Shown piece after piece: positions 31,428 through 37,981 of a stretch of 37,981 bases of DNA. Location of the stretch: positions 1-37,981 of the forward strand of contig JAZULL010000028.1 in NCBI GenBank assembly GCA_045603085.1. Direction: 5' to 3'. Position numbers and translations under genes: made by a program. Source of the DNA: SVQP01 sp045603085 (lineage in GTDB: Bacteria; Bacillota; Clostridia; Oscillospirales; CAG-272). The notes under the pieces are model-generated. The model did no database searches. It was given only the letters and a program-made list of their open reading frames with translations, and was not told the DNA's origin. The stretch's first letter is position 1; every line of letters begins with the position of its first letter.

Positions 31428-32399
31428 TTACCCGGACACGATGCTGATACTGATATCCCCCGTGTCGGTGGTGATGCTGCATACGCCGCCCGTGGTCGAG
31501 TCGGGCAGATCGATTCTGCCGGTATCGGTTTTACATGCAAACACCTTACCCGAGCACAACGTGCCGGACACGTCGCCCGTGTCGGTGGTCACGGTGATAT
31601 TGGCCGCGTCGCAAGAGTCAAAGCTGACGTCGCCTGTGCTTCTATCGATGCCAAGCGTATCGGCGGCAATGACGTTATCCAGCAGAATATCACCCGTGCT
31701 GCCCTTTGTTATCAGGCTTTTGCAGGTCAGGTCGGTCAAGAACGCCTTACCCGTGGTGCCATGCATGGTCACGTTCCCTGCGCAATCCACACCGCTCACC
31801 TCAATTTTGCCGGTACTTACCGTGAGCTCCAACGCGCCGACAGATGCATTTTGCACCGTAATGTCGCCCGTGTCGGTTGTGATCTTGGCAGTATTTTTGA
31901 CGCTTGCGCCAACCGTTACGTCACCCGTGGACAGTTCCAACTCAAGGCTCTCAAACGTAAAACCGTCGGGAATTTCGATATCTCCCGTGCTTTCTTGGAC
32001 GGTCAGCATACCGTATGCGTTCTCGGGCAGATATGCGGTGATGCTCGGGCTTTCAAACGTGCCGATCGAGATATGCTCGTACCATGCGCGGGTATCGATT
32101 CCCTCAATACAAAGCGTACCGTTTTGCACCTCTACGCGGTATTCAATATACTCCATATCCCTGCACTCCACGCGACACGTGCCGTCATTGGAAAGTACAA
32201 ACGTGATGTCAGCGGTATCGGAATCGATACAAATGCCTACAAACGGCTCGGTGATCTCATGGGTATCGCTCACAAATTCGCTCCCCGAAAATGCGGAAAA
32301 ATCCCAACCGACCGTGGTCATTGCGTATGCAAAGAGACATACTCCCAGCATAATCAGCGCGCCTGCTACGATCAGGCTGATCAAGGTTGATTTTTTCAT
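31428..32399 (-). CDS. DUF4097 beta-helix envelope protein
   Basis: A 323-residue protein with an N-terminal membrane anchor (TLISLIVAGALIMLGVCLFAYAM), then an extracellular part of about 280 residues built from many short TGDI/STGD strands, the right-handed beta-helix typical of DUF4097/DUF4098. It is probably exposed outside the membrane; in related cassettes such proteins are linked to envelope stress. AAGGAGA precedes the ATG, which overlaps the DUF1700 stop (ATGA). A long frame extension upstream only crosses the DUF1700 gene. It is the third gene of a PadR-controlled operon. Confidence 0.88.
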   Translation of the reverse strand: MKKSTLISLIVAGALIMLGVCLFAYAMTTVGWDFSAFSGSEFVSDTHEITEPFVGICIDSDTADITFVLSNDGTCRVECRDMEYIEYRVEVQNGTLCIEGIDTRAWYEHISIGTFESPSITAYLPENAYGMLTVQESTGDIEIPDGFTFESLELELSTGDVTVGASVKNTAKITTDTGDITVQNASVGALELTVSTGKIEVSGVDCAGNVTMHGTTGKAFLTDLTCKSLITKGSTGDILLDNVIAADTLGIDRSTGDVSFDSCDAANITVTTDTGDVSGTLCSGKVFACKTDTGRIDLPDSTTGGVCSITTDTGDISISIVSG

Positions 32400-33040
32400 G
32401 CCGTCTGTCTCCTTCCAAAGATAAATTTCACAACGGCAACGCACACCGTCTTTGTCAGCCATGCACACCCCCGAGTTGCGGCAACTGCGCCGTGAAAAGC
32501 GAGAATGGCAAGGCCTGCGCATACAAGTCCCACGCCCACGAGTGCATTTCCGCCTGCAGGAGAGGTGAAGATGAAATAAACGGGGCCTCCGATCAAGCAG
32601 CCAAGTGCCGTGCCCGCCAACGCGCCAAATACCGCCCACGCGCTGACGATCAAGCTCCAGAGAACTGCCAGCAGTGCGAGCAATACCGCCAAAGCGGCGA
32701 TCAGCAACGGCAGCCAAAGCGGCGCGCCCAGACACAGCAGAACGATCTGGCGTGCGGACATGCGCTTTTTCTGCTCTTTTTTAGGTGCTTCTTGCTTATG
32801 CGTCGGCTTTTCGACGTGCGTGATGAGATTTTCAGGGGTTTTTTTCGGTATTTCCGCAAGTATGCTTGCCACAATTGTCTCAACGTTGCCGATCTGAGAG
32901 ACGGCGTCCTCTTCCGAAAGTCCATCTTCCATGCGGTCGTCTATCATTTCGCTGTAAAAATTCAACCGCTCCTGCGCGTCCGACTCAGTCAGGACGCCAA
33001 GCCCGCTTTCCAGCTGTGTCAGAAATTCAAGCTTTGTCAT
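32396..33040 (-). CDS. DUF1700 (HAAS domain) membrane protein
   Basis: A 214-residue protein. The N-terminal helical HAAS domain (MTKLEFLTQLESGL, then ERLNFYSEMIDDRMEDGLSE and DAVSQIGNVETIVASIL) is followed by a Lys-rich linker and about three membrane helices (about 97-185). HAAS proteins pair with PadR regulators and DUF4097 proteins, and the HAAS domain is thought to act in sensing or regulation. GGAGG is nine bases upstream; the start lies 14 bp inside the PadR gene, so translation is coupled. Confidence 0.88.
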   Translation of the reverse strand: MTKLEFLTQLESGLGVLTESDAQERLNFYSEMIDDRMEDGLSEEDAVSQIGNVETIVASILAEIPKKTPENLITHVEKPTHKQEAPKKEQKKRMSARQIVLLCLGAPLWLPLLIAALAVLLALLAVLWSLIVSAWAVFGALAGTALGCLIGGPVYFIFTSPAGGNALVGVGLVCAGLAILAFHGAVAATRGCAWLTKTVCVAVVKFIFGRRQTA

Positions 33041-33353
33041 GTCCGCTCTCCTCCTTGGTTACAAATTGATAAATCGCCATAACCTCGCGCCATTCGCTCT
33101 TGAAGGCTTCAATGCGCTCTCTGCCTTTGTCGGTAATGTGATAATACTTGCGCAATCTTCCGTCATGCTCCACGGAACGGACGGTCAGCATTTGCGCACT
33201 TTCCAAGCGTTTGAGAATGGTATAGAGTGTGGACTCCGAAAGTGCCACGTAAGCAGAGACGTCCTTGATGATCTTGTAACCGTAGGAGTCCTCGTTTTTG
33301 ATTGCTACCAGCACGCAAACGTCCAAGAGCCCCCTTTTGAGTTGTGCGTCCAT
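33027..33353 (-). CDS. PadR-family transcriptional regulator
   Basis: A 108-residue winged-helix repressor: LKRGLLDVCVLVAIKNEDSYGYKI at the N-terminus, SESTLYTILKRLE as recognition helix, and RKYYHITDKGRERI in the wing, followed by a short C-terminal dimer helix. It heads the PadR-DUF1700-DUF4097 operon. A long perfect inverted repeat overlaps its own promoter, so autorepression is likely; the inducing signal is unknown. Confidence 0.93.
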   Translation of the reverse strand: MDAQLKRGLLDVCVLVAIKNEDSYGYKIIKDVSAYVALSESTLYTILKRLESAQMLTVRSVEHDGRLRKYYHITDKGRERIEAFKSEWREVMAIYQFVTKEESGHDKA

Positions 33354-33364
33354 ACTATACCCCC

Positions 33365-33391
33365 CTTCGTGATATACATCATATCACGAAG
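33365..33391. promoter_or_regulatory. Putative PadR operator
   Basis: A perfect 11-bp inverted repeat, CTTCGTGATAT (33365-33375) / ATATCACGAAG (33381-33391), with a five-base centre. It covers the -10 box of the PadR operon promoter and the likely start of transcription. Confidence 0.8.
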
Positions 33392-33406
33392 TATTATGTT
33401 TGTCAA
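33378..33406 (-). promoter_or_regulatory. Promoter of the PadR-DUF1700-DUF4097 operon
   Basis: On the minus strand TTGACA (33401-33406), 17-bp spacer, TATGAT (33378-33383), the latter lying inside the operator palindrome. Confidence 0.85.
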
Positions 33407-33472
33407 GAGGGGGATGCAAAAATTCTGTGCGAATTTATTGCGCGTTGCATACAATGTGTTCGAGGTGATGCT

Positions 33473-34090
33473 ATGAAAATGAGTCAATTGTTCGCGCGGT
33501 GTCTGGACGCGCCGTACGTGCAGGCGGCAGATGCGGCAAGCTACTACATAGAGCGGAAGGGGGCAGTTCTCTACGTTTATCTGCAGGACTCGGACGGCGC
33601 CGAGGATTGGAAAAACAATCTCGACTTCCCTGCCCGTCCGTATCACAAGATGGAAGATACAGCGTGGATGGCGCATCGCGGATTTGTCAAGGTGTGGCGT
33701 GCGGTTGAGCCAAACGTAGCCGCGGCGATTGCCGATCCGCGGCTGCAGAGTGTGGTGACGGTTGGGTATTCGCACGGCGGGGCTTTGGCGGTACTGTGCC
33801 ATGAATACGTATGGTTTCACAAACCCGATCTGCGACAGCGAATCGAGGGCTACGGCTTTGGTGCGCCGCGGGTGCTTTGGGGCGTTCTCTCTCCCGAGAT
33901 GCGAGCGCGGTGGGAGAGATTTACGGTGGTGCGCAATCTGGACGACCTTGTCACACATCTGCCGCCCAAGGCCTTGGGGTACACGCACGTCGGCAGACTG
34001 CTGGAGATCGGTGCGGCGCGCAGATATTCGCGCATCGATGCACACAGAAGCGAGAATATCATGCGCGAGCTGCAGAGGTTGGATATATAA
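33473..34090 (+). CDS. Lipase class 3-like alpha/beta hydrolase
   Basis: A 205-residue cytoplasmic protein of the Lipase_3 type. MAHRGFVKVWRAVEP resembles the HxGF region, GYSHGGALA holds the nucleophile Ser100, YGFGAPRV follows as in fungal class 3 lipases, then NLDDLVTHLPP with candidate Asp157/158, and His191 near the end. There is no signal peptide, so it is an intracellular esterase or lipase of unknown substrate. GAGGTGATG is just before the ATG at 33473; the frame extends further upstream through the PadR operator, without support. It is a single gene ending in a terminator. Confidence 0.82.
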   Translation: MKMSQLFARCLDAPYVQAADAASYYIERKGAVLYVYLQDSDGAEDWKNNLDFPARPYHKMEDTAWMAHRGFVKVWRAVEPNVAAAIADPRLQSVVTVGYSHGGALAVLCHEYVWFHKPDLRQRIEGYGFGAPRVLWGVLSPEMRARWERFTVVRNLDDLVTHLPPKALGYTHVGRLLEIGAARRYSRIDAHRSENIMRELQRLDI

Positions 34091-34091
34091 A

Positions 34092-34118
34092 AAGGAACAG
34101 ACAGTGCATCTGTTCCTT
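34092..34118. terminator. Bidirectional terminator between the lipase-like and PHP genes
   Basis: A ten-bp stem AAGGAACAGA (34092-34101) / TCTGTTCCTT (34109-34118), seven-base loop, with T-rich tails on both strands. Confidence 0.9.
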
Positions 34119-34123
34119 CTTTA

Positions 34124-34918
34124 TTAGCCAAACGGCTTGAATTTATCGTCCTCGGTGAGCGCAAGGGCGTCGATGGCGGCCTCAAATCGGGCGCGCGCGC
34201 CAACCAAGCCCGTGGGATGGTGTGCATCCGAGCCGAGGTAGAATTTACATCCTTGGCTCTTGGCAATGCGATAGGGTCGCATGGTATCCGCACTTTCGGG
34301 GTCGGTCAATGCCATATTAAGCTCCACGCCCATGCCCGATTTCGCCACGCGGGCAAACAGCTCGGCATACTCGGCATCGGTGATGCAGTTCAGTATATCG
34401 TCGCGACTTCCCTCGCATCCTCTCGCCATCAGACTGCATGTAAAGTGCGCAAGTCCGATTTTATGAAACGGCAGATCCATATCCAAGAGCGCATGGTTTC
34501 GCTCCAGATACAGCTGTGCGCGGCGCGCGGTCGAGACGTCCTCGGGCGCGACGGTAAAGCCTGTCATGTGCAGGTGGCTGGTGGGAATGATGATAAATTC
34601 AAATGCATCCAGCTTTCTTTCCGAAATGCCGACATTTCTGAACCGGTCCATATCGATCTCACAGCCGAAATGGAACTTGCACGTCCCGTCCTGCGGAAGC
34701 GGTAAAATCTCTGCCACGTGGGCATAGTTCTGCACCTCGTACCAGCCGCTGGCACCCGGCACGTTTTCGTCCCAATAGTGGTCGGTCACGCAGATGTGCG
34801 ACAGCCCCTCGCGCACGCCGTATGCAAGCAGCGCCTCAGCTGTCTGCTCGGGGTCATTCGAGCACAGAGAGAGCTGAGAATGCAAATGCAGGTCGTGGTC
34901 GATGACAAACTTACTCAT
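34124..34918 (-). CDS. PHP-domain phosphoesterase
   Basis: A 264-residue PHP-fold metal phosphoesterase. Metal motifs: DLHLHS (9-14), TDHYWD (45-50), GCEIDM (85-90), PTSHLH (112-117) and GSDAHHP (229-235). It resembles histidinol-phosphatase/PHP family members, but no histidine gene is near, so the substrate is probably another sugar or polyol phosphate. It starts three bases after the stop of the TIM-barrel gene and has no recognisable Shine-Dalgarno, so it depends on coupled translation. Last gene of a three-gene operon. Confidence 0.85.
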   Translation of the reverse strand: MSKFVIDHDLHLHSQLSLCSNDPEQTAEALLAYGVREGLSHICVTDHYWDENVPGASGWYEVQNYAHVAEILPLPQDGTCKFHFGCEIDMDRFRNVGISERKLDAFEFIIIPTSHLHMTGFTVAPEDVSTARRAQLYLERNHALLDMDLPFHKIGLAHFTCSLMARGCEGSRDDILNCITDAEYAELFARVAKSGMGVELNMALTDPESADTMRPYRIAKSQGCKFYLGSDAHHPTGLVGARARFEAAIDALALTEDDKFKPFG

Positions 34919-34921
34919 AGC

Positions 34922-35773
34922 TTAAGAGAGGAAACGCTTGAGGTTTTCATAGCCTCTTGCGATGGCGGCATAGCAATCCTCTGCGCCTTCAAATTCAATG
35001 GAATAATAGCCGTCATAGCCAGTGCTTCTGATGATCTCAATGCACCTCTGCACGTTGCAATCGCCCTCGCCGACAGCCGCACCCGCAAAATAGTTGCATG
35101 CGCGGGTTCTGCCGTATCCGGCCTTGGGTTCAGTCGACTTATACATATCCTTGGCGTGCACGTGCACGGCATAGGGCGCGACGCGCGAGACGGCGGTCAC
35201 GTTATCCTCGTCGGCGCAGACAAAGTTGCCCACGTCAACCAAAAGTCCGTAATTATCGTGCGCGACGGCATTGAACAGCTGCTCAACGCGGTAGGAATCC
35301 TGCGCGATATAGCCGTGGTTTTCGGTACAGGTAATGATGCCGCACTGCGCGCCGTATTCGGTGATCTTACGCGCATTGTCCGCAATGGTGGGCAGCATCA
35401 GCCCAAAGCTTCTGCCTCTTCCCTGCTTGGAGGTCGCATAGCAAACGTCATGGCGCATGACCGAGCAACCAAGCTCCACAGCCACATCCACCTGCGCCAG
35501 CATTCTGTCCACCTCTGCCTGATTGGCGGCGGCGGTATCGTGGTACAGATTTGCGCCGATGGTATAGGCGTTGATGGTCATCCCCAGCGCGTCGGCTCTC
35601 TTTTTAAGCTCCTTTGCAAATGCAAGTCTGTCTGCCTGGGTTTCTCCCGGCATATCCAGAAATTCAATGGCGTCAAAGCCCATTTCATGCGCCTTGTCGA
35701 TGGTCTGCTCAAGCGTCAGGCGGCCGTCACGAATGGCCTGATAGTAGGAATACGAGCTGACGGATATTTTCAT
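34922..35773 (-). CDS. Sugar phosphate isomerase/epimerase-family TIM barrel (first of two)
   Basis: A 283-residue xylose isomerase-like barrel. MKISVSSYSYYQAI starts strand 1. Metal-site type residues are in CTENHGY (the Glu/Asn/His pocket), LLVDVGNF, VHVHAKDMY and YSIEFEG. It is homologous to, but clearly different from, the next gene upstream. Substrate unknown. ATG at 35773 is two bases after the previous stop, with a weak GGGTAAG upstream; a GTG two codons earlier overlaps the previous gene. Confidence 0.88.
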   Translation of the reverse strand: MKISVSSYSYYQAIRDGRLTLEQTIDKAHEMGFDAIEFLDMPGETQADRLAFAKELKKRADALGMTINAYTIGANLYHDTAAANQAEVDRMLAQVDVAVELGCSVMRHDVCYATSKQGRGRSFGLMLPTIADNARKITEYGAQCGIITCTENHGYIAQDSYRVEQLFNAVAHDNYGLLVDVGNFVCADEDNVTAVSRVAPYAVHVHAKDMYKSTEPKAGYGRTRACNYFAGAAVGEGDCNVQRCIEIIRSTGYDGYYSIEFEGAEDCYAAIARGYENLKRFLS

Positions 35774-35775
35774 GA

Positions 35776-36630
35776 TCACTTACCCATAATACCGGTCAGG
35801 TGATCGATCGCGGTCTGGATGTCACCTCTGGGGTTATCACCGCACTCGCGCTCGATGGTCAAAAAGCCCTTGTAGCCAATGTCGTCCAGCGCCTGCAGGT
35901 AGGTCGGGAAATGTACGCCGCCCGTGCCAAGCGGTACTTCTGCGAAATACTGGATTCCCTGAAATTCCTGAGGAACGGGATGTACGACACCGTAGATATA
36001 TTCGGGGTTGCCACGGTGCAGCATGACGCCGTCCTTGGCGTGGGTATGTACGATATAGTCCTTGAGGTTGTGCACAGCCTGTACGGGATCGTCGGCAGAT
36101 ACCATGACCAGATTTGCGGGGTCAAGGTTAACTGCAACGCCGCGAGAGCCGAGAGAATCAAGGAATTTCTTGAGCACGGCGCTGGTCTCGGGGCCGGTCT
36201 CGATGGCAAAGTGCGAGCCCATGCTGTCGGCAAATGCTGCCAGCTCGGAGCAAGCCTGCTGCATAATGGCGTATCTGGGATGATTCGGATCTTCGGGAAC
36301 GACGCCGATGTGGGTGGTGACAATGTCTGTTTCCAGCTCCTTTGCAAGCTCCAGAATGCGCTTGGACTTTTCAATACACCCGGGGTTCTTTTCGGGATTG
36401 CCAAAGCCCATGCCAAGGTCACCGCAGATGGCGGAGAAGCAAAGGCCGTAGGATTTGACCATATCCAAGAGCTCGCGTCTTTGCTGCTTGCTCATATTTT
36501 CGGGCGCATGCTCACCGTAGGTGCAATACATCTGCAGACCCTGCACACCCATATCAGCCGCAGTCTTGATCGCGGTCTTGGTGTCGGTTCTGAAGGACTC
36601 AACGATTACGCCGATCGGGAATTTTCTCAT
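35776..36630 (-). CDS. Sugar phosphate isomerase/epimerase-family TIM barrel (second, operon head)
   Basis: A 284-residue barrel: PIGVIVESFRTDTKTAIKTA, VTTHIGVVPEDP, FAIETGPE, VNLDPANLVM, YIVHTHAKDGVM and LTIERECGDNP. The Glu-Asp-His-Glu metal pattern of the family is complete. GGAGG is eight bases before the ATG at 36630. It is the first gene of an operon with its paralogue and the PHP phosphoesterase; the three could process one sugar or inositol-like substrate and its phosphate, but no pathway can be named. Confidence 0.88.
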   Translation of the reverse strand: MRKFPIGVIVESFRTDTKTAIKTAADMGVQGLQMYCTYGEHAPENMSKQQRRELLDMVKSYGLCFSAICGDLGMGFGNPEKNPGCIEKSKRILELAKELETDIVTTHIGVVPEDPNHPRYAIMQQACSELAAFADSMGSHFAIETGPETSAVLKKFLDSLGSRGVAVNLDPANLVMVSADDPVQAVHNLKDYIVHTHAKDGVMLHRGNPEYIYGVVHPVPQEFQGIQYFAEVPLGTGGVHFPTYLQALDDIGYKGFLTIERECGDNPRGDIQTAIDHLTGIMGK

Positions 36631-36661
36631 GGTATATACCTCCATATTTTCATATATAATT

Positions 36662-36690
36662 ATTATAGCTTTTCGTTGCGCGGATGTCAA
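36662..36690 (-). promoter_or_regulatory. Promoter of the isomerase-isomerase-PHP operon
   Basis: On the minus strand TTGACA (36685-36690), 17-bp spacer, TATAAT (36662-36667); 31 bp before the start codon. Confidence 0.9.
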
Positions 36691-36721
36691 GGGTTTTATG
36701 TCAGCTCACCCCGAATTTTGC

Positions 36722-36750
36722 TTGACAGTCCCGGGGTCTTATGGTATACT
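36722..36750 (+). promoter_or_regulatory. Promoter of the PAP2 phosphatase gene
   Basis: TTGACA (36722-36727), 17-bp spacer, TATACT (36745-36750); 29 bp before the ATG. It diverges from the isomerase operon promoter. Confidence 0.88.
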
Positions 36751-36779
36751 GTAGTCATCACTCCGGAAAGGAGATTTTT

Positions 36780-37715
36780 ATGGAAGTTCTGTATTTTCTG
36801 GAAAGCATCCGCAATCCTGTTTTGGATTTCATCGTGCAGGCCATTACGTTTGTGGGTGAGGAGACCTTTTTCTTAGCGCTTGGTCTGTTTCTGATCTGGT
36901 GCTGCAACAAGCGCGACGGCTATCTTGTGCTGCTGGTCAGCTTTTCGGGCATTGTGATCAATCAGTTTCTCAAAATGTGGTTCCGCGTGCCCCGTCCGTG
37001 GGTCAAGGATCCAAATTTCACCATCGTGGAATCGGCCAGAGAGGGTGCTTCTGGATATTCCTTCCCCAGCGGTCACACTCAAAACAGCGTGGGCATGCTG
37101 GGCGCGCTTGGCACCTGCTCCAAGAAATGGTGGGTCAAGGCGCTTTGTATCGCGGGCGTGATCTTGGTTCCCTTCTCGCGTCTGTATCTCGGCGTGCACA
37201 CCCCGCAGGACGTGCTGGTTTCCATGGCGGTCGCGCTTGTGCTGATCGTGGGATTTGATTTACTGCTCCGCTTGAATGATAAATATCCTTACGTGATCTA
37301 TATCATCATCGGCGTCATGCTTGCGGGAATCGTGGCATTCCTTGTGTTCCTGTACGCCTATCCCTTCCCCGAGGACGTATTTTTGGAAGAAAACGTGGGC
37401 AATTACAACTCCGCACTCAAGAATGCTTATACCATGCTTGGCTGTGTGCTGGGCGTGCTGCTGTTCCGCATTATGGACGACAAGGTCACACACTATGACA
37501 CGAGAGCCGTCTGGTGGGCGCAATTGCTCAAGCTGGCAATCGGTCTTGGATTGGTCATGCTGGTCAAGGAAGGTACAAAGCCGCTCCTCGACGCCATCTT
37601 CGGCGGTCACATGGTCGCGCGCGCCGTGCGCTATTTCCTTGTGGTCGCGGCGGCAACCGGTTGGACGTTTACGTTCAAATTCTGGGGCAAGCTGGGACAG
37701 AAAAAAGAGAAATAA
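36780..37715 (+). CDS. PAP2-family membrane phosphatase
   Basis: A 311-residue polytopic membrane phosphatase with the three PAP2 motifs: KMWFRVPRP (KxxxxxxRP), YSFPSGHT, and SRLYLGVHTPQDV (SRxxxxxHxxxD). Family members dephosphorylate phosphatidic acid, undecaprenyl pyrophosphate or related lipids at the outer membrane face. A C-terminal extension adds about four more membrane helices beyond the usual core, as in other clostridial members. AAGGAGA precedes the ATG at 36780; the longer frame starts inside the promoter. It is a single-gene transcript. Confidence 0.92.
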   Translation: MEVLYFLESIRNPVLDFIVQAITFVGEETFFLALGLFLIWCCNKRDGYLVLLVSFSGIVINQFLKMWFRVPRPWVKDPNFTIVESAREGASGYSFPSGHTQNSVGMLGALGTCSKKWWVKALCIAGVILVPFSRLYLGVHTPQDVLVSMAVALVLIVGFDLLLRLNDKYPYVIYIIIGVMLAGIVAFLVFLYAYPFPEDVFLEENVGNYNSALKNAYTMLGCVLGVLLFRIMDDKVTHYDTRAVWWAQLLKLAIGLGLVMLVKEGTKPLLDAIFGGHMVARAVRYFLVVAAATGWTFTFKFWGKLGQKKEK

Positions 37716-37737
37716 GACAAGCAAAAAAGCCTTGCTT

Positions 37738-37766
37738 TGCCCAACTTCTCATAAGGAAGTTGGGCA
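37738..37766 (+). terminator. Terminator of the PAP2 gene
   Basis: An 11-bp stem TGCCCAACTTC (37738-37748) / GAAGTTGGGCA (37756-37766), seven-base loop, then GTTTTATT, which runs into the palindromic repeat. Confidence 0.9.
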
Positions 37767-37767
37767 G

Positions 37768-37931
37768 TTTTATTCGCCTTGGGCGAGTGATTTTGCTTCG
37801 CAGTGATATTCGGCTTGCGCCGAGTGATATTTGCTTCGCAAGTTTTAAGGCGAATAAAATATCACTGCGAGGCGAAGCCGAACAATATCACTACACGGCA
37901 TAGCCGTATAATATCACTCCGACGAAGTCGG
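37768..37931. repeat. Palindrome array with six ATCACT-hairpin units
   Basis: Three units start TATCACT on the plus strand at 37860, 37886 and 37912, exactly 26 bp apart. Two contain clear small hairpins, ACGGC-ATA-GCCGT and CCGAC-GAA-GTCGG. Three inverted units (AGTGAT at 37786, 37802 and 37823) face them. A perfect 13-bp pair TTTTATTCGCCTT (37768-37780) / AAGGCGAATAAAA (37847-37859) encloses the inverted set. No protein-coding frame is apparent. Confidence 0.85.
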
Positions 37932-37941
37932 AATATAACTC

Positions 37942-37970
37942 TTGCTTTCTCTGCTGATTTGTTATATAAT
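37942..37970 (+). promoter_or_regulatory. Promoter for a gene beyond the window
   Basis: TTGCTT (37942-37947), 17-bp spacer, TATAAT (37965-37970). It directly follows the palindrome array; the gene it serves lies outside. Confidence 0.65.
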
Positions 37971-37981
37971 GAATAGGGGCA

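Noticed and set aside
31428..32735. A 435-codon version of the DUF4097 gene
   Set aside because: The extra N-terminal part is only the DUF1700 gene read in another frame; the ATG at 32399 has a good ribosome binding site and a membrane anchor.
37860..37931. Possible CRISPR array from three 26-bp spaced units
   Set aside because: The conserved part is only TATCACT plus a hairpin, the units lack true spacers, inverted units are present, and no cas gene is nearby.

Overview
The window looks like a chromosome segment from an uncultured anaerobic gut-type Clostridia (Bacillota) bacterium of the Oscillospirales/Christensenellales kind. The basis is moderately GC-rich coding DNA, strong SigA-type promoters (TTGACA-17-TATAAT) and GGAGG ribosome binding sites, a Na+-pumping decarboxylase operon, FeoAB with its Cys-rich partner, a PadR-DUF1700-DUF4097 cassette, and short operons separated by clear hairpin terminators. 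The placement is an inference from gene content; there is no rRNA here. I saw no tRNA, CRISPR array, phage gene or transposase.

Layout. 1-780: redox/flavin genes (partial Bcp peroxiredoxin, Nim-like flavoprotein). 907-2049: a divergent ferredoxin-domain aldo/keto reductase with unusual active-site positions. 2088-5370: a tightly coupled minus-strand operon (LMW phosphatase, nitroreductase, DUF5722 glycosidase-like protein, ICMT-like membrane methyltransferase). 5472-10007: housekeeping operon DUF512 radical SAM protein, Der, Obg, pyrophosphatase. 10155-15065: Na+-translocating decarboxylase operon with two different carboxyltransferase genes. 15240-17789: poorly known genes (wall or membrane-anchored protein, HprK-like kinase, two-TM protein). 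18046-22354: plus-strand aconitase-like hydratase, a TIM-barrel isomerase and NADP-isocitrate dehydrogenase, i.e. the citrate to 2-oxoglutarate arm. 22429-27705: rhamnose operon (rhaA, GH78 rhamnosidase, SGNH esterase, then an AT-richer DinB-like gene). 27807-31397: ferrous iron uptake (feoA, feoB, Cys-rich protein) opposite a DtxR-type regulator. 31428-33353: PadR/DUF1700/DUF4097 envelope-stress-like cassette. 33473-34090: Lipase_3-like hydrolase. 34124-36630: two TIM-barrel sugar isomerases/epimerases and a PHP phosphoesterase. 36780-37715: PAP2 membrane phosphatase. 37768-37931: a palindrome-rich repeat, then a promoter for a gene beyond the window.

The least explained material lies between genes. 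(i) A 47-bp element occurs twice (23706-23752 and 30423-30469, 41/47 identical). Each copy places a small hairpin directly before the Shine-Dalgarno of an unrelated gene (SGNH esterase, feoB), and one copy sits inside a 49-codon open frame coupled to the downstream gene. (ii) An array of six ATCACT-hairpin units in two opposed sets follows the PAP2 gene. (iii) Two near-identical 16-bp palindromes, upstream of feoA and of feoB, are good operator candidates for the adjacent DtxR-family regulator, whose metal-site Cys suggests iron sensing. No stretch above 300 bases lacks a gene; the larger gaps (16152-16352, 17790-18045, 30760-31025, 37716-37981) are described under their features.
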